From: CAYOHG01 sp964465125
GTDB taxonomy: Bacteria; Planctomycetota; Phycisphaerae; UBA1845; Fen-1342
DNA: 64,000 nt
Direction of reading: 5' to 3'
NCBI GenBank assembly: GCA_964465125.1
Contig: CAYXIO010000004.1
Span: 1-64,000, forward strand
Part shown: positions 52,152 through 62,225 of the stretch, one piece after another
How the letters are laid out: the number at the start of each line of letters is the position of its first letter
Position numbering within the stretch: the stretch's first letter is position 1
Made by a program: the position numbers and the translations under genes
The notes under the pieces: model-generated
Seen by the model: only the letters and a program-made list of their open reading frames with translations
What the model was told of the DNA's origin: nothing
The model's database searches: none

Positions 52152-52318
52152 GCGAGCCGGATTGTAGTCGCAAGCCGTCGGCGCGCCGTCCCAGGCGGAC
52201 GGGGCGCCGATCCCGGCCCGCGTGACTCGGCTGATGGGTTGCGGACGCGCCGACTTTTTTGCGCGGCGGGTGTACCGCCCGGCACGTCAGGCGAATAATT
52301 CTCCGCACGGAGAAGTGC

Positions 52319-53632
52319 ATGAGCGAAACACCCTCGCCTGCTCGACCGGCCGGCAACCCGCGCGTCGTGATCGTCGGTGGCGGCTTCGGCGGCTTGTACG
52401 CGGCCAAGTCGCTGCGCCGGGCGCCGCTCGACGTCCGCCTGATCGACCGCCGCAATTTCCACCTGTTTCAGCCGCTGCTCTACCAGGTTGCGACCGGCGG
52501 GCTTTCGCCGGCGAACATCGCGGCGCCGCTGCGGGCCGTGCTGAAGCGGCAGCGCAACGTGCGGGTCATGCTCGGCGAGGTGGTGGACTTCGACCCGCAG
52601 GGTCGCGCGATCGCGCTGGCCGACGGCGGACGCCTCGAGTTTGACGCGCTGATCGTGGCGACCGGAGTCAGCCACAACTACTTCGGCAACGAGCAGTGGG
52701 CCGCGCTCGCTCCGGGCCTCAAGACGATCGAGGACGCGACTGAGATTCGCGCGCGCATTCTGACCAGTTTCGAACGCGCCGAGCGCGCGACCGATCCGCG
52801 GACGATTCAGTCGCTGCTGACGTTCGTCGTGGTGGGGGCCGGGCCGACGGGTGTCGAACTGGCCGGCACGCTGGCCGAAATCGCCCGGCACACCCTGCGG
52901 CATGAGTTTCGCCGCATCGATCCCGCCGCCGCGCGCGTGCTGCTGATCGAGGGGACCGACCGCGTGCTGCCGCCGTTCGCGCCGGTGCTCTCCGCGCGGG
53001 CGGAGCGATCGTTGCAGCGGCTGGGCGTGACCGTGATCAAGAATGCGCTGGTGAGCCGGATTGAGCCGGGCTGCGTGACGCTTCGGCGCGGCGAAGCGAC
53101 CGAGGCGATCGCGGCGCAGACGGTGCTCTGGGCGGCCGGTGTGCGCGCCTCGCCGCTCGGAGCGGTGTTGGCGCGCGCCTGCGGCGCGCAGCTCGACGGC
53201 GCCGGGCGCGTGCGGGTCGGTCCGGATTGCAGCCTGCCCGGACACCCCGACGCGTTCGTCATCGGCGACCTGGCGCACTGCGTCGGACCGGACGGCCGAC
53301 CGCTGCCCGGCGTCGCGCAGGTGGCGATGCAACAGGGGGCCTACGTCGCCCGGCTGCTCGCATCGCGCGCCGCCGGCAAGCCCGCCCCGCCGCCGTTCCG
53401 CTACCGCGACCCCGGCATGATGGCGACCATCGGCCGCGCCGCGGCGGTCGCCGAAATCCACGGCTGGCGCTTCTCCGGCTATCCGGCCTGGCTGGTCTGG
53501 CTGTTCCTGCACGTGCTGTTTCTGATCGAATTCCAGAACCGGGTACTGGTGCTGGTGCAGTGGGCGTGGAACTACTTCACCTGGAGCCGCTCGGCCCGGC
53601 TGATCACGGGGGACGTCGCCCGCAAGCGCTAG
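52319..53632 (+). CDS. ndh: Type II NADH dehydrogenase
   Basis: The product has 437 residues from ATG 52319 with GGAG six bases upstream. It transfers electrons from NADH to quinone without pumping protons. The FAD-binding VVIVGGGFGGLYAAK lies near residues 16-30, with the LFQPLLYQVATGGLSP and VATGVSHNYFGN motifs of NDH-2. The NADH site is FVVVGAGPTGVELAG, and VFAIGD-like FVIGDLAHC is at the second FAD contact. The C-terminal AWLVWLFLHVLFLIEF is an amphipathic or membrane helix that anchors it. It is a monocistronic gene. Confidence 0.93.
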   Translation: MSETPSPARPAGNPRVVIVGGGFGGLYAAKSLRRAPLDVRLIDRRNFHLFQPLLYQVATGGLSPANIAAPLRAVLKRQRNVRVMLGEVVDFDPQGRAIALADGGRLEFDALIVATGVSHNYFGNEQWAALAPGLKTIEDATEIRARILTSFERAERATDPRTIQSLLTFVVVGAGPTGVELAGTLAEIARHTLRHEFRRIDPAAARVLLIEGTDRVLPPFAPVLSARAERSLQRLGVTVIKNALVSRIEPGCVTLRRGEATEAIAAQTVLWAAGVRASPLGAVLARACGAQLDGAGRVRVGPDCSLPGHPDAFVIGDLAHCVGPDGRPLPGVAQVAMQQGAYVARLLASRAAGKPAPPPFRYRDPGMMATIGRAAAVAEIHGWRFSGYPAWLVWLFLHVLFLIEFQNRVLVLVQWAWNYFTWSRSARLITGDVARKR

Positions 53633-53847
53633 GCCGTCGCCGTCCTCGCCGACGGTCGTACGGCCGTGATCTCGCCGTTGACCAAGCTGACTCAACTCGA
53701 CGCCGCGTCCGGCAGGCACGCGGCGCTTCCGTGACCGCGTGGCGGACTTTTCGACCCAAAACCTGGAGCGGTTCGACCGCGCGGCGCGGCGCCCATTCCC
53801 GCTCCCGCGCGCCCGCTCTATCCTGAGCGCTTCGCAGGAGCCCTCCC

Positions 53848-55575
53848 ATGAGCGAGCGATCGTTCCGTTATCCGATCTGGACCCGCGGCGATCTCGACGG
53901 CTTCTTTGGTCTCATGGTGGACAACCTCGTCCAGGTGCTCACCATCATCTTCCTGTGCACCAGCGTCTGCGGCATGTCCGCCGACGTCGTGTTTCAGCGC
54001 GTGCTGCCCGGCGTGGCCATCAGCCTGCTGATCGGAAACCTCTTCTACGGCCTACAGGCCCACTACGTCGCGCGGCGCGACCGCAATGCGAACTGCACCG
54101 CGCTGCCGTTCGGCATCAACACGCCCAGCGTCTTCGCGTTTGCACTGTTCATCATGGCGCCCGTGTACCAGGGCATGCTGCCGCAGGTGGGGGCCGAGCG
54201 CGCCGCGGACCTCGCCTGGAGGGCGGGCCTGCTGGCCTGCCTCGTCAGCGGCGCGATCGAGTTTCTCAGCGCGTTCTTTGCCGAGACCCTGCGGCGGATC
54301 ACCCCGCGCGCGGCGCTGCTGGGTGTTCTCGCCGGCGTCGGCATCACCTTCATCGCGTCGGACTTCGCCTTTCGAATCTACACGCGACCCTTGATCGGCC
54401 TGGCGCCGTTGGCCGTGCTGCTGCTGGCCTACTTCGCGCACTATCGCTTTCCGCTGCATCTGCCCGGCGGGCTGCTGGCCGTCCTGTTCGGCACCGCCGT
54501 CGCGTGGCTGATTTCCGTTCCGTCGTTCGGCGCGTGGTTCCAGCTCAGCCCGATCATGAGCCCCGCTGCGCTTTGGGACGCCTGGCAGCAGCGCGGCTGG
54601 ATCACGCCGTACTACTGCGGGCGCGAACTGTGGGAAGTGCTTCAGAACGGCGACCTGCTGTGGCGCTTCCTGACGGTCTCGATCCCGATGGGGCTGATCA
54701 ACGCGCTCGGCTCGCTTCAGAATATCGAGTCCGCCGAGGCCGGCGGCGATCGCTTCAACACCGGCCCGTCGCTGGCGGTGAACGGCATCGGGACCATCGC
54801 GGCGGCGCTCTTCGGCTCGTGCTTTCCGACCACGATCTACATCGGGCACCCGGGCTGGAAGGCGCTGGGCGCCCGCGCGGGCTACTCCATCCTGAACGGC
54901 CTGTTCTTCACCGCGTGCTTTCTCTACGGACTCGGCGCGCTGCTCGGCGCGCTGATCCCGATCGAAGCCGGCGCCGCGATCGTGATGTACATCGGCATCA
55001 TCATCACGGCACAGGCCTTCCAGACCACGCCGCGCGAGCACGCGCCGGCGGTCGCGATCGCGCTGTTTCCGGCGATGGCGGCCCTGCTGGTCGTCAATCT
55101 GCCGCTGCTGATGATCGACGCCGGGGCGTCGCGCGGACTGGGAGAAATGCTCACCTGCGCCGAAGCCGGCGGCGTCGCGGTGGCGACCCTGCCCGGAATG
55201 GTCGCGCTCACCGGAGCCAACTCGAGCTGGTTCATCACCACGCTGATCCTCGCGGCGATCGGCGCCGCCCTGATCGACCGGCGCTATCGCGTCGCCGCCG
55301 CCTGGTGCGCCGCGGCGACCGTGTTGACCGCTCTGGGCCTGTTGCACGCGTATCGGGTCGAGAGCAACAACGACGTCCGCGAGTATTTCTGCTGGCAGCA
55401 CGTCGAAACTCAGGCGGCGCAGCCCCCAGCGTCGGCTGCCGCCGGCGGCAGCGCGAATGCGACGGTCTACGCGGATCGCGCGGTCGGGATCGCGGTCGGG
55501 TACGGGCTGGCGACGTTGATTTTCGCCGGCGCGGCGATTCATGCCGGCCGCCGCTCGGTCGAGACCGCGACGTGA
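53848..55575 (+). CDS. NCS2-like purine/xanthine-uracil permease family transporter
   Basis: This 575-residue protein has about twelve hydrophobic helices. GINTPSVFAFALFIMAPVY and the NALGSLQNIESAEAGGDRF loop match the AzgA/xanthine-uracil permease group of the NCS2 superfamily (the conserved NxxGSLxxxExA pattern). Substrate cannot be fixed. It is followed on the opposite strand by an unrelated membrane gene. Start ATG 53848 is preceded by a CAGGAG site seven bases upstream. Confidence 0.8.
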   Translation: MSERSFRYPIWTRGDLDGFFGLMVDNLVQVLTIIFLCTSVCGMSADVVFQRVLPGVAISLLIGNLFYGLQAHYVARRDRNANCTALPFGINTPSVFAFALFIMAPVYQGMLPQVGAERAADLAWRAGLLACLVSGAIEFLSAFFAETLRRITPRAALLGVLAGVGITFIASDFAFRIYTRPLIGLAPLAVLLLAYFAHYRFPLHLPGGLLAVLFGTAVAWLISVPSFGAWFQLSPIMSPAALWDAWQQRGWITPYYCGRELWEVLQNGDLLWRFLTVSIPMGLINALGSLQNIESAEAGGDRFNTGPSLAVNGIGTIAAALFGSCFPTTIYIGHPGWKALGARAGYSILNGLFFTACFLYGLGALLGALIPIEAGAAIVMYIGIIITAQAFQTTPREHAPAVAIALFPAMAALLVVNLPLLMIDAGASRGLGEMLTCAEAGGVAVATLPGMVALTGANSSWFITTLILAAIGAALIDRRYRVAAAWCAAATVLTALGLLHAYRVESNNDVREYFCWQHVETQAAQPPASAAAGGSANATVYADRAVGIAVGYGLATLIFAGAAIHAGRRSVETAT

Positions 55576-55628
55576 AGCGTCCACGCGCGCCGGGTCAGCC
55601 ATGGCGAGCCGGCCCTGCCCGGGAAGCT

Positions 55629-56123
55629 CTAGCCTGGCGGCTCGGACGGTGGTGCGCTGCGGCGGCGACTTGGTGCGCGGACCGGCTTGATCGTGACGAC
55701 GGTGGGCGGCAGCGACTGGCCGAACAGCCGTACTGCCAGCGAACGCAGTCGCGATTCCAGGCGCGAGTCGCTCTGTTCCGCCAGGCCGCGCCGCATCGCC
55801 AGCGAGAGGTTCTCCGGCGACAGCAGCATCGCCGCCGGCTGCGGGAGGCGCGCCAGACGTGCCAGGGCGCGCAGGTCGCGGCGGTCCTCCTCGGAGAGCC
55901 CCAGCAGGTCGATGGCGCGCGACAGGTAGTCGGGCGTCCGCCGGGCGCGGGCGTCACGGTCGAGGTAGCGCGCCCACAGCCAGACAAACGCGATCAGCGC
56001 CAGCGCGCCGCCGATGATCAGGATCAACTGGTTGCCGGCCGGACCTGGCGCGAAGGACTCGCGAAAGGAATCGAGCAGCGATTGCTGGCGCGCTTGGGCT
56101 AGAAGCCGGGGGATCGCGGTCAT
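55629..56123 (-). CDS. Single-pass membrane protein, unknown
   Basis: The product has 164 residues: an N-terminal amphipathic region, one membrane helix (residues 32-50, LILIIGGALALIAFVWLW), then a cytoplasmic helical domain with DYLSRAIDLLGLSEEDRRDL, and a basic Pro/Ser-rich tail. It starts in an ATGA overlap with the large gene at 56120-57904, so the two are coupled. I do not recognise the family. Confidence 0.6.
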   Translation of the reverse strand: MTAIPRLLAQARQQSLLDSFRESFAPGPAGNQLILIIGGALALIAFVWLWARYLDRDARARRTPDYLSRAIDLLGLSEEDRRDLRALARLARLPQPAAMLLSPENLSLAMRRGLAEQSDSRLESRLRSLAVRLFGQSLPPTVVTIKPVRAPSRRRSAPPSEPPG

Positions 56124-57904
56124 GACTCGACCACCTCCGGGCGCGCGGCGGTCGCGCCCGAGTTGCAGGCGCAGCGCAGCAGCGCGCGCAGGCGCTGGAC
56201 CACGTCGTCGGTCGGGCGCGCGTCTCCGCTGCTGAGCTGCTGGAGCATCCTGCGCAGCTCACAGCGCGCCGCAATGGGATCGGTGTCCGGCTCGCCTTGG
56301 GCTTCCGGCGCGGCGGTCGGGTGGCCGGCGGCCGCGACTCCCGGCGCGACGTTGGCGAGATTGGTCAGCAGGGACTGCGTCAGCCGCGCGATCGAGCTGA
56401 CCGGATCCTGCTGAAGGGGAAGCAACTCGCGTTCGAAGGCGCGCGCCAGGTTCGCCGTGCCGATGACCTGGAGGGCCAGCAACCGGTCGCGCGGGTCGGC
56501 GGAGCGCAACTGGGCCGTCAGCAGCGCGCGCCAGCGGTCGGCGTGGTCGCGGACCGCTTCCACCAGAGCGCTGCGCTCCTCCGGCGCGGCGCGGCGACAG
56601 GTCTGCCACAAGAGCGCGAAATCCTCGCCTGAGTCGCCCATCGTGTCCTCTCCCGTGGTCGTTGCAGGCTGGACCGGTTCCGGCGCCGGAGTCTCCTGCT
56701 GCGGACGCGGCGTAGACCGCAGCAGCCGCGCTTCGCGTCCGCGCAGATACCAGCGCGCGAAGCGCGCCAGCGGGGACTTGCTCTCAGCGATGCGCCCGAA
56801 CTCGTTCATGACCTCGGACGATTCCAGGGTCGCCAGCGCGTACATCGCGCCGCGCTGCACTTCTGGGTCGCTCTCGCGCGCCCAGCGCACCAGCATGCTC
56901 AGCTTCTGACTCTCCGGGTACCCCAGCACGCTGATCCAGCGCGGGACGTGGTGGCGCAGCGGCTGCGGGAAGGAGCTGATCGAGCGGTCCGACCCGACGA
57001 ACCAGGGCACGGACCGGAACAGGCCCAGGTGATAGGCGATGGCCTGATCCGCCAGCAGGTCGGTATGTCGCAGCAGCTCGGTGGCGCGGTCCAGCTCGTG
57101 CCAGCCACGGAGCATCTTCAGTGCCGTCGGACGCCACGACGGATCGCGCAGCGCCAGCAGCAGGAAGCCCGCCAGGCGGCGGTCGTTCCACGCCCAGATG
57201 TGGTCGGTGACAATCACGCCGGCGCGCGAGCGATGCGAGCTGAGCCGATCCCAGAGCCGCCCCCGCAGGTCGCGCGCGAACCAGAGCGAGACCTCCAGCA
57301 CGTCCATGCGGTGATTGCCGTCGAAGCTGCGCAGCGCTTCCCACAACGACGCCACGAACAGGCGGCGCTGGGTTTCATCGATGCCGGGTGCGGCGTCGGG
57401 AGCGTCCTTCGGACCTTCCGTTTCGGGCTCCTGAGCGCGCTCTTCCGAGCTGCTCGCAAGCGCCGGAAGATCGGGATCGGCCTCGGCGTCCAGCACTTCT
57501 TCGGCCATCCGCCGCAACAGCCGGCCCGCCAGCGTGCGCGTTTCGGTCGAGCGGTCCAGCATGGCGTCGGGCAGCAGGTAGCTCATGCGCACCGAGAGGT
57601 TGTTCTCCAGCGTGCGCAGCGCGTTGAGCCGGGCACTTGCGAGCGGCGCCCGGCTCGCGCCCGCGATCGCTTCCCGCAGCAGACCCTGGTCCTGCTTGAG
57701 CTGGCTCAGCTCGTCGGCCGGAAGTTCCGAGTAGCGTCCCACCAGCACGGCCCAGGCCGTCGCGTTCCGCCGCTCGAGCAGCACGCGGCGGATGCGCGCG
57801 GCGTAGTCGGGCTCGGCGTTTTCCAGGCCCGCCGCGAGAATGCGGTCGCAGTCCGGCGTCGGGCCCTCGCTCAGCCAGGCGTACAGGCTGTCGACCAATG
57901 CCAT
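56120..57904 (-). CDS. HEAT-like alpha-helical repeat protein, unknown
   Basis: The product has 594 residues from ATG 57904; a longer open frame up to 58276 has no better start. It is made of repeated helical pairs without a signal peptide or membrane helix, with motifs such as ARLNALRTLENNLSV, RRLAGFLLLALRDPSWRP, VQRGAMYALATLESSEVM and RLLALQVIGTANLARAF, which look like HEAT repeats. A Pro/Gln linker sits near residue 450. The overlapping downstream membrane protein probably recruits it to the membrane. Function is unknown. Confidence 0.6.
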   Translation of the reverse strand: MALVDSLYAWLSEGPTPDCDRILAAGLENAEPDYAARIRRVLLERRNATAWAVLVGRYSELPADELSQLKQDQGLLREAIAGASRAPLASARLNALRTLENNLSVRMSYLLPDAMLDRSTETRTLAGRLLRRMAEEVLDAEADPDLPALASSSEERAQEPETEGPKDAPDAAPGIDETQRRLFVASLWEALRSFDGNHRMDVLEVSLWFARDLRGRLWDRLSSHRSRAGVIVTDHIWAWNDRRLAGFLLLALRDPSWRPTALKMLRGWHELDRATELLRHTDLLADQAIAYHLGLFRSVPWFVGSDRSISSFPQPLRHHVPRWISVLGYPESQKLSMLVRWARESDPEVQRGAMYALATLESSEVMNEFGRIAESKSPLARFARWYLRGREARLLRSTPRPQQETPAPEPVQPATTTGEDTMGDSGEDFALLWQTCRRAAPEERSALVEAVRDHADRWRALLTAQLRSADPRDRLLALQVIGTANLARAFERELLPLQQDPVSSIARLTQSLLTNLANVAPGVAAAGHPTAAPEAQGEPDTDPIAARCELRRMLQQLSSGDARPTDDVVQRLRALLRCACNSGATAARPEVVES

Positions 57905-58099
57905 CGCGTTGCAGCCTCGGCAATCGGGCACGTCCGCGCGCGCACCCTGCGCCCGCGCGTCCGGACGGACTTCCACTCGTTCGCTTGCATCGGCCCATGC
58001 CCGCACGAGAATCAACAGTCGGCGGCGGTCCGGCGGCGCGGTCCCTGCGCGGCCGATATTGCGTTTGACAGGCGCCAGTCGCACCCGGATGCTGCGCGC

Positions 58100-59053
58100 A
58101 TGGCCTCGTCGCAAGCGACTGCGGAAGATGCGCGCCTGAGCGTCAGCCTCGCCGGCTGCGCGCTGCGCAACCCGCTGCTGACCGCCTCGGGGACCTGTGG
58201 CTATGGTCCGGAATACGCCGACGTGCTCGACTATCGCCGGCTCGGCGGGTTCACCACCAAGAGCGTCACTCGCCACGAGCGCCTGGGCAACGACACGCCA
58301 CGAATCGTCGAAACGCGGGCGGGAATGCTCAACGCGATCGGGCTGGCCAATGTGGGCCTGGCGCGCTTTCTGGAGGAGAAAGTCCCGTACATACGCAGCA
58401 TGCCGACGCGCGTGCTCGTCAACGTCGCGGGCTACACCGTTCGGGACTATGTCGAGGTCTGCGAGGCGCTGGACGACATCGCCTGCCTGGCCGGCATCGA
58501 GCTGAACGTCTCATGCCCCAACGTCGCGAGCGGGCTCATGTTCGGCACCGATCCGGCGCTGCTGCGCGAGGTGGTCGGCGAGGTGCGAAAGGTCGTCCGG
58601 CGCGGCCTGCTGATCGTCAAGCTCTCGCCCAACGTGACGGACATCGCGACGCTGGCGCGCGCCGCGGTCGAGGGGGGCGCGGCGGCCCTCAGCCTGATCA
58701 ATACGTACGTCGGGCTGGCGATCGACGCCGACGCGCGCCGACCCGTGCTCGCGAATGTCACCGGTGGTCTGAGCGGTCCCGCCATCAAGCCTCTGGCGCT
58801 CTACAACGTCCATCGGGTGTACCGCGAGGTGGCGCGCAGCGCCGGCGTTCCGCTGATTGGAATGGGCGGTGTCCAGAGCCCGCGCGATGCAATCGAGTTC
58901 ATCCTCGCCGGCGCCAGCGCCGTCGCGATCGGCACGGCCTTGTTCGTCGATCCGTCGCTCCCGGTGCGCATCGCGGAGGAGCTGCCGGCCTGGCTGGATC
59001 GTTTCGGCGTCTCCAGCGTCACGGACCTGGTCGGCAGCCTCAAGCTCGCGTGA
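58100..59053 (+). CDS. pyrD: Dihydroorotate dehydrogenase, class 1B-like catalytic subunit
   Basis: The product has 317 residues. It oxidises dihydroorotate to orotate with FMN in pyrimidine synthesis. ASGTCGYGPEY, GFTTKSVTRHERLGN, GMLNAIGLANVG, NVAGYTVRDYVEV, ELNVSCPNVASG (catalytic Cys in SCPN) and GMGGVQSPRDAIEFILAGA are family marks. Class 1B enzymes use a PyrK partner for NAD, which is not in the window. It lies upstream of purE after a 94-base gap on the same strand. Confidence 0.95.
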   Translation: MASSQATAEDARLSVSLAGCALRNPLLTASGTCGYGPEYADVLDYRRLGGFTTKSVTRHERLGNDTPRIVETRAGMLNAIGLANVGLARFLEEKVPYIRSMPTRVLVNVAGYTVRDYVEVCEALDDIACLAGIELNVSCPNVASGLMFGTDPALLREVVGEVRKVVRRGLLIVKLSPNVTDIATLARAAVEGGAAALSLINTYVGLAIDADARRPVLANVTGGLSGPAIKPLALYNVHRVYREVARSAGVPLIGMGGVQSPRDAIEFILAGASAVAIGTALFVDPSLPVRIAEELPAWLDRFGVSSVTDLVGSLKLA

Positions 59054-59147
59054 GCAGGGTGGCGCGCGGCTTGGCGCCATCTTCGCCCACGACCCGCCGG
59101 ACAGCCTCCTCTGGCGAACCGGGGCGCACTCGCTACAGTAGCGCGGC

Positions 59148-59645
59148 ATGCAACCGCTGGTCGGCCTGATCATGGGTTCGCGCTCCGACTGGGACACGCT
59201 CCAGCATGCGGCCCGCACGCTCGATGAACTGGGCATTCCCCACGAGATACGTGTGGTCTCGGCGCACCGCACGCCCGACCTGCTGTTCGAGTACGCCGGC
59301 AGCGCCGCGGCCCGCGGTCTGCGCGTACTGATCGCCGGCGCGGGGGGTGCGGCGCATCTGCCCGGCATGGCGGCCGCGAAGACGGCGCTTCCCGTGCTGG
59401 GTGTGCCGGTGCAGTCCCAGGCGCTGCACGGGGTCGACTCGCTGCTGTCGATCGTGCAGATGCCGGCGGGCGTGCCGGTCGCCACGTTCGCGATCGGCCG
59501 GGCCGGGGCCGTCAACGCAGCGCTTTTTGCCGCCTCCATCCTGACCGGCGCTGATCCGGGCCTGTGCGCCCGGCTCGACGAATTCCGTCGTCGACAGACC
59601 CAGGACGTGCTCGATCATCCCGATCCGCGGGAGAACCGGGGATGA
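59148..59645 (+). CDS. purE: N5-carboxyaminoimidazole ribonucleotide mutase
   Basis: The product has 165 residues, the usual size for class I PurE. It moves the carboxyl group of N5-CAIR to give CAIR in purine synthesis. GSRSDW and VVSAHRTPDLLFEY near the N-terminus and AGAGGAAHLPGM with the following VLGVPVQS bind the substrate. A short C-terminal tail is variable. The stop overlaps the purK start as ATGA, so both subunits of the two-step route are coupled. Confidence 0.96.
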   Translation: MQPLVGLIMGSRSDWDTLQHAARTLDELGIPHEIRVVSAHRTPDLLFEYAGSAAARGLRVLIAGAGGAAHLPGMAAAKTALPVLGVPVQSQALHGVDSLLSIVQMPAGVPVATFAIGRAGAVNAALFAASILTGADPGLCARLDEFRRRQTQDVLDHPDPRENRG

Positions 59646-60781
59646 TCGGCGTAATGGGGGGAGGGCAGCTCGGGCGCATGCTGGCGCTGGCTGCCGCCCG
59701 TCTTGGGGAGCGCGTGCGCTGCTTCGACTATCTGGCGGACGCTGTCGCAGGGCAGGTCTGCGAGCTGCACGTCGGTTCCTTTGAGGACTCTGCGGCGCTG
59801 GACCGCTTCGCGGCCGGGCTCGCCCGCGTCACCTACGAATTCGAGAACATCCCCGCCGCAGCGCTGCACCACCTCGCCCAGGCCCTGCCGGTCGATCCGC
59901 CGCCAAGCGCGCTGGAAATCGGCCAGGATCGGCTGCGCGAGAAGTCGCTGTTCGCTCGGCTGGGCATTCCGACGGCGCGCTTCGAAGCGGTGGATTCGCT
60001 CGCGGAGCTGGAAGCCGCTGTCGGGCGGGTTGGACTGCCCGCGGTGCTCAAAACGCGCCGGCTCGGCTACGACGGCAAGGGGCAGTTCGTGCTCCGCGAC
60101 GCTGCCCAGGTCGCAGACGCGTGGCGGATGCTAAGCGGCGTCCCGCTGATCCTCGAATCGTTCGTTCCCTTCAGCCGCGAGCTCTCGATTCTCGCGGTGC
60201 GCGGGCGCTGCGGCGAGCAGCGCTTCTATCCGCTCGTGGAGAACTACCATCGCGGCGGAATCCTCGCCCGCACGATCGCTCCGGCGCCGACGGACTCCTC
60301 AGACGCCGGGGCCGCCCTTCAGGCGCAAGCAGAGCTTCTGGCGAGCGCCGTGCTCGACGAGCTCGACTACGTCGGCGTACTGGCCATTGAGCTCTTTCAG
60401 CTCGGTGGGCAACTGCTTGCCAACGAGCTCGCCCCGCGCGTTCACAACACCGGTCACTGGACCTTGGACGCCGCCGAAACCAGCCAGTTCGAGAGTCATT
60501 TGCGGGCGATCCTCGGACTCCCGCTTGGTTCGACCCAGGCCCGCGGCCACGCGGTCATGCTCAATCTCATCGGCGAAGCGCCGGACGTGGCGCGGCTGCT
60601 CGAAGTCCCCGGGGCCTGCGTGCATCTTTACGGCAAGCTGCCGCGACCCGGGCGCAAGCTGGGGCATGTGACTTTCTGCGGTTTGGATGAACGGCAGGCG
60701 TTGCAGCGCGCCGCGCTCATCGCGCTTCCATCCGCTCCCGAGCCCGGCGAGTCGTGGCCGGCGCGCGTCGTGCCCCAATAG
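59642..60781 (+). CDS. purK: N5-carboxyaminoimidazole ribonucleotide synthase
   Basis: The product has 379 residues from ATG 59642, which overlaps the purE stop as ATGA. It is an ATP-grasp enzyme that carboxylates AIR with bicarbonate. The N-terminal IGVMGGGQLGRMLALAA nucleotide fold, VTYEFENIP, KTRRLGYDGKGQFVL (ATP lid), ILESFVPFSRELSILAVR and NELAPRVHNTGHWT define it. Length and motif order are normal. The FG-GAP gene after it runs on the opposite strand, so purK probably ends the operon. Confidence 0.96.
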   Translation: MIGVMGGGQLGRMLALAAARLGERVRCFDYLADAVAGQVCELHVGSFEDSAALDRFAAGLARVTYEFENIPAAALHHLAQALPVDPPPSALEIGQDRLREKSLFARLGIPTARFEAVDSLAELEAAVGRVGLPAVLKTRRLGYDGKGQFVLRDAAQVADAWRMLSGVPLILESFVPFSRELSILAVRGRCGEQRFYPLVENYHRGGILARTIAPAPTDSSDAGAALQAQAELLASAVLDELDYVGVLAIELFQLGGQLLANELAPRVHNTGHWTLDAAETSQFESHLRAILGLPLGSTQARGHAVMLNLIGEAPDVARLLEVPGACVHLYGKLPRPGRKLGHVTFCGLDERQALQRAALIALPSAPEPGESWPARVVPQ

Positions 60782-60833
60782 TGCGCCCGCATGGTTGGGT
60801 GCATTTTGCACGCAGGTGGCTGCCACGGTTCGC

Positions 60834-62225
60834 CTACGAGCAAGTCGTCCCGAAAGTCGAGAGCAACTCGTTCAGGTCGAGCAGGTCGACGTCGCCGTCG
60901 GCGTCGAGGTCGCCCTCTTCGGGGTCGACGCCGCTCATGCCGTAATGCGCGAGCAGGCCGGAAAGGTCGAGCAGGTCGGTTTGCCCGTCTTGATTCAGGT
61001 CGGTTGGGCACCCGCCAAACCCGTGGAACATGTACACCGCGCCGCGATTGGTCTGGTAGAACGGGCCGGCAATCGCGGCGCGGTCGGAGAACAACGCCAG
61101 CCGCCAGCCGAACAGGGTGCCACCGGGGTCGGAGGGGATGAGCTGCCCGGAGTAGGTCCAGCCGGCGGCCTGGCGGCGATAGCGGTACACCGTCCCGTTG
61201 CCATTGGCATGGTCATGCTGATACGCGCCGATCAGAAGATTCGCCGAGTCGACCGCAACGTCGATGCCGAAGCGGTCGGCCGATTGAGCGTCATCGGCGA
61301 CGACGCGCTGCGTCTCGCCCCACGAGCCGTTCGATCGTTGGAAAACGTACGCCGCGCCGGCCTCGGCGAGCCCGTTCGCGTCCTCATACGGCGCCCCGAT
61401 CACCGCGCCATCGCCTTGCAAACCCAAGGCGAGGCCGAACTGGGCCTCGGGCGCCGGAATGGACGCCGTCAGACGCTGCTGCTCGCTCCAGGTTCCCGCG
61501 ACACGCGCGAAGACATACACCGCGCCGCTGTCGAGTTCGCCCCCCGCGTCGGCATCGATGGCCCCAATCAGTGCCGTGTTTCCGTCCAGTGCCAATGCGC
61601 TGCCGAAGTTGTCGTCGAACGCTGGATCCGAAGCCGTGAGAATCTGCACTTCGGTCCAACCGCCGGCGACGCGCTGAAAGACGTAGACCGCCCCGGCGTA
61701 CTCAATCCCGGCGACGTCGGCGCCGTTCGCGCCAACCAACAGGGTGTCTCCCTGAAGCGCAAGAGAGGCACCCACTCTCCATTGCACGTCGGAATTCGAC
61801 GCCAGGAGCCGTGCAACCTGTGTCCACGGTCCGCCCGATCGTTCAAACACGTACACGGCCCCGGCGTCGACGATCGGCGTGTCCTCTCCGGTGGCGGCGA
61901 TGGCGAGGGTGTCGCCGTCGACGGCGGTGACCGTCCCGAAGAAGGCGTTGTTCTGAAGCTGAGCAGGCTTGAGCAACTGCGTCTGTTGCCACTGCCCGCC
62001 GATGAACTCGAAGGTGAAGGCGCGGCCGGGCAGACTGAATCCCGAATAGGTGCCGAAAGGCGCCCCGCCCAGCAGCGTCGTCCCGTCGAACGCGACGTCA
62101 TAGCCGAAGATGTCGCTGGTGATCGGGCTGTTGGGCGTGACGCGCGCTTCCTGTGTCTGCGCCACCAGAAGCGAAGCGGCCGCGAGAGCGAGCAGTACGG
62201 TCAGGGCCAGCCTGCGGATGCTCAT
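60834..62225 (-). CDS. Secreted FG-GAP beta-propeller protein with dockerin-like C-terminus
   Basis: This 463-residue protein has a signal peptide (RLALTVLLALAAASLLVAQ) followed by seven similar blade-like repeats of about 55 residues, each with an ALxGDTLLVGA-type start and a GAVYVFxR end. These are FG-GAP-type propeller repeats. A C-terminal dockerin-type pair follows (DLNQDGQTDLLDLSGLLA and DLDADGDVDLLDLNELL, two calcium-binding DxDxDG-like loops), characteristic of planctomycete secreted proteins. ATG 62225 has AAGGA eight bases upstream. Probably an extracellular binding protein. Confidence 0.88.
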   Translation of the reverse strand: MSIRRLALTVLLALAAASLLVAQTQEARVTPNSPITSDIFGYDVAFDGTTLLGGAPFGTYSGFSLPGRAFTFEFIGGQWQQTQLLKPAQLQNNAFFGTVTAVDGDTLAIAATGEDTPIVDAGAVYVFERSGGPWTQVARLLASNSDVQWRVGASLALQGDTLLVGANGADVAGIEYAGAVYVFQRVAGGWTEVQILTASDPAFDDNFGSALALDGNTALIGAIDADAGGELDSGAVYVFARVAGTWSEQQRLTASIPAPEAQFGLALGLQGDGAVIGAPYEDANGLAEAGAAYVFQRSNGSWGETQRVVADDAQSADRFGIDVAVDSANLLIGAYQHDHANGNGTVYRYRRQAAGWTYSGQLIPSDPGGTLFGWRLALFSDRAAIAGPFYQTNRGAVYMFHGFGGCPTDLNQDGQTDLLDLSGLLAHYGMSGVDPEEGDLDADGDVDLLDLNELLSTFGTTCS

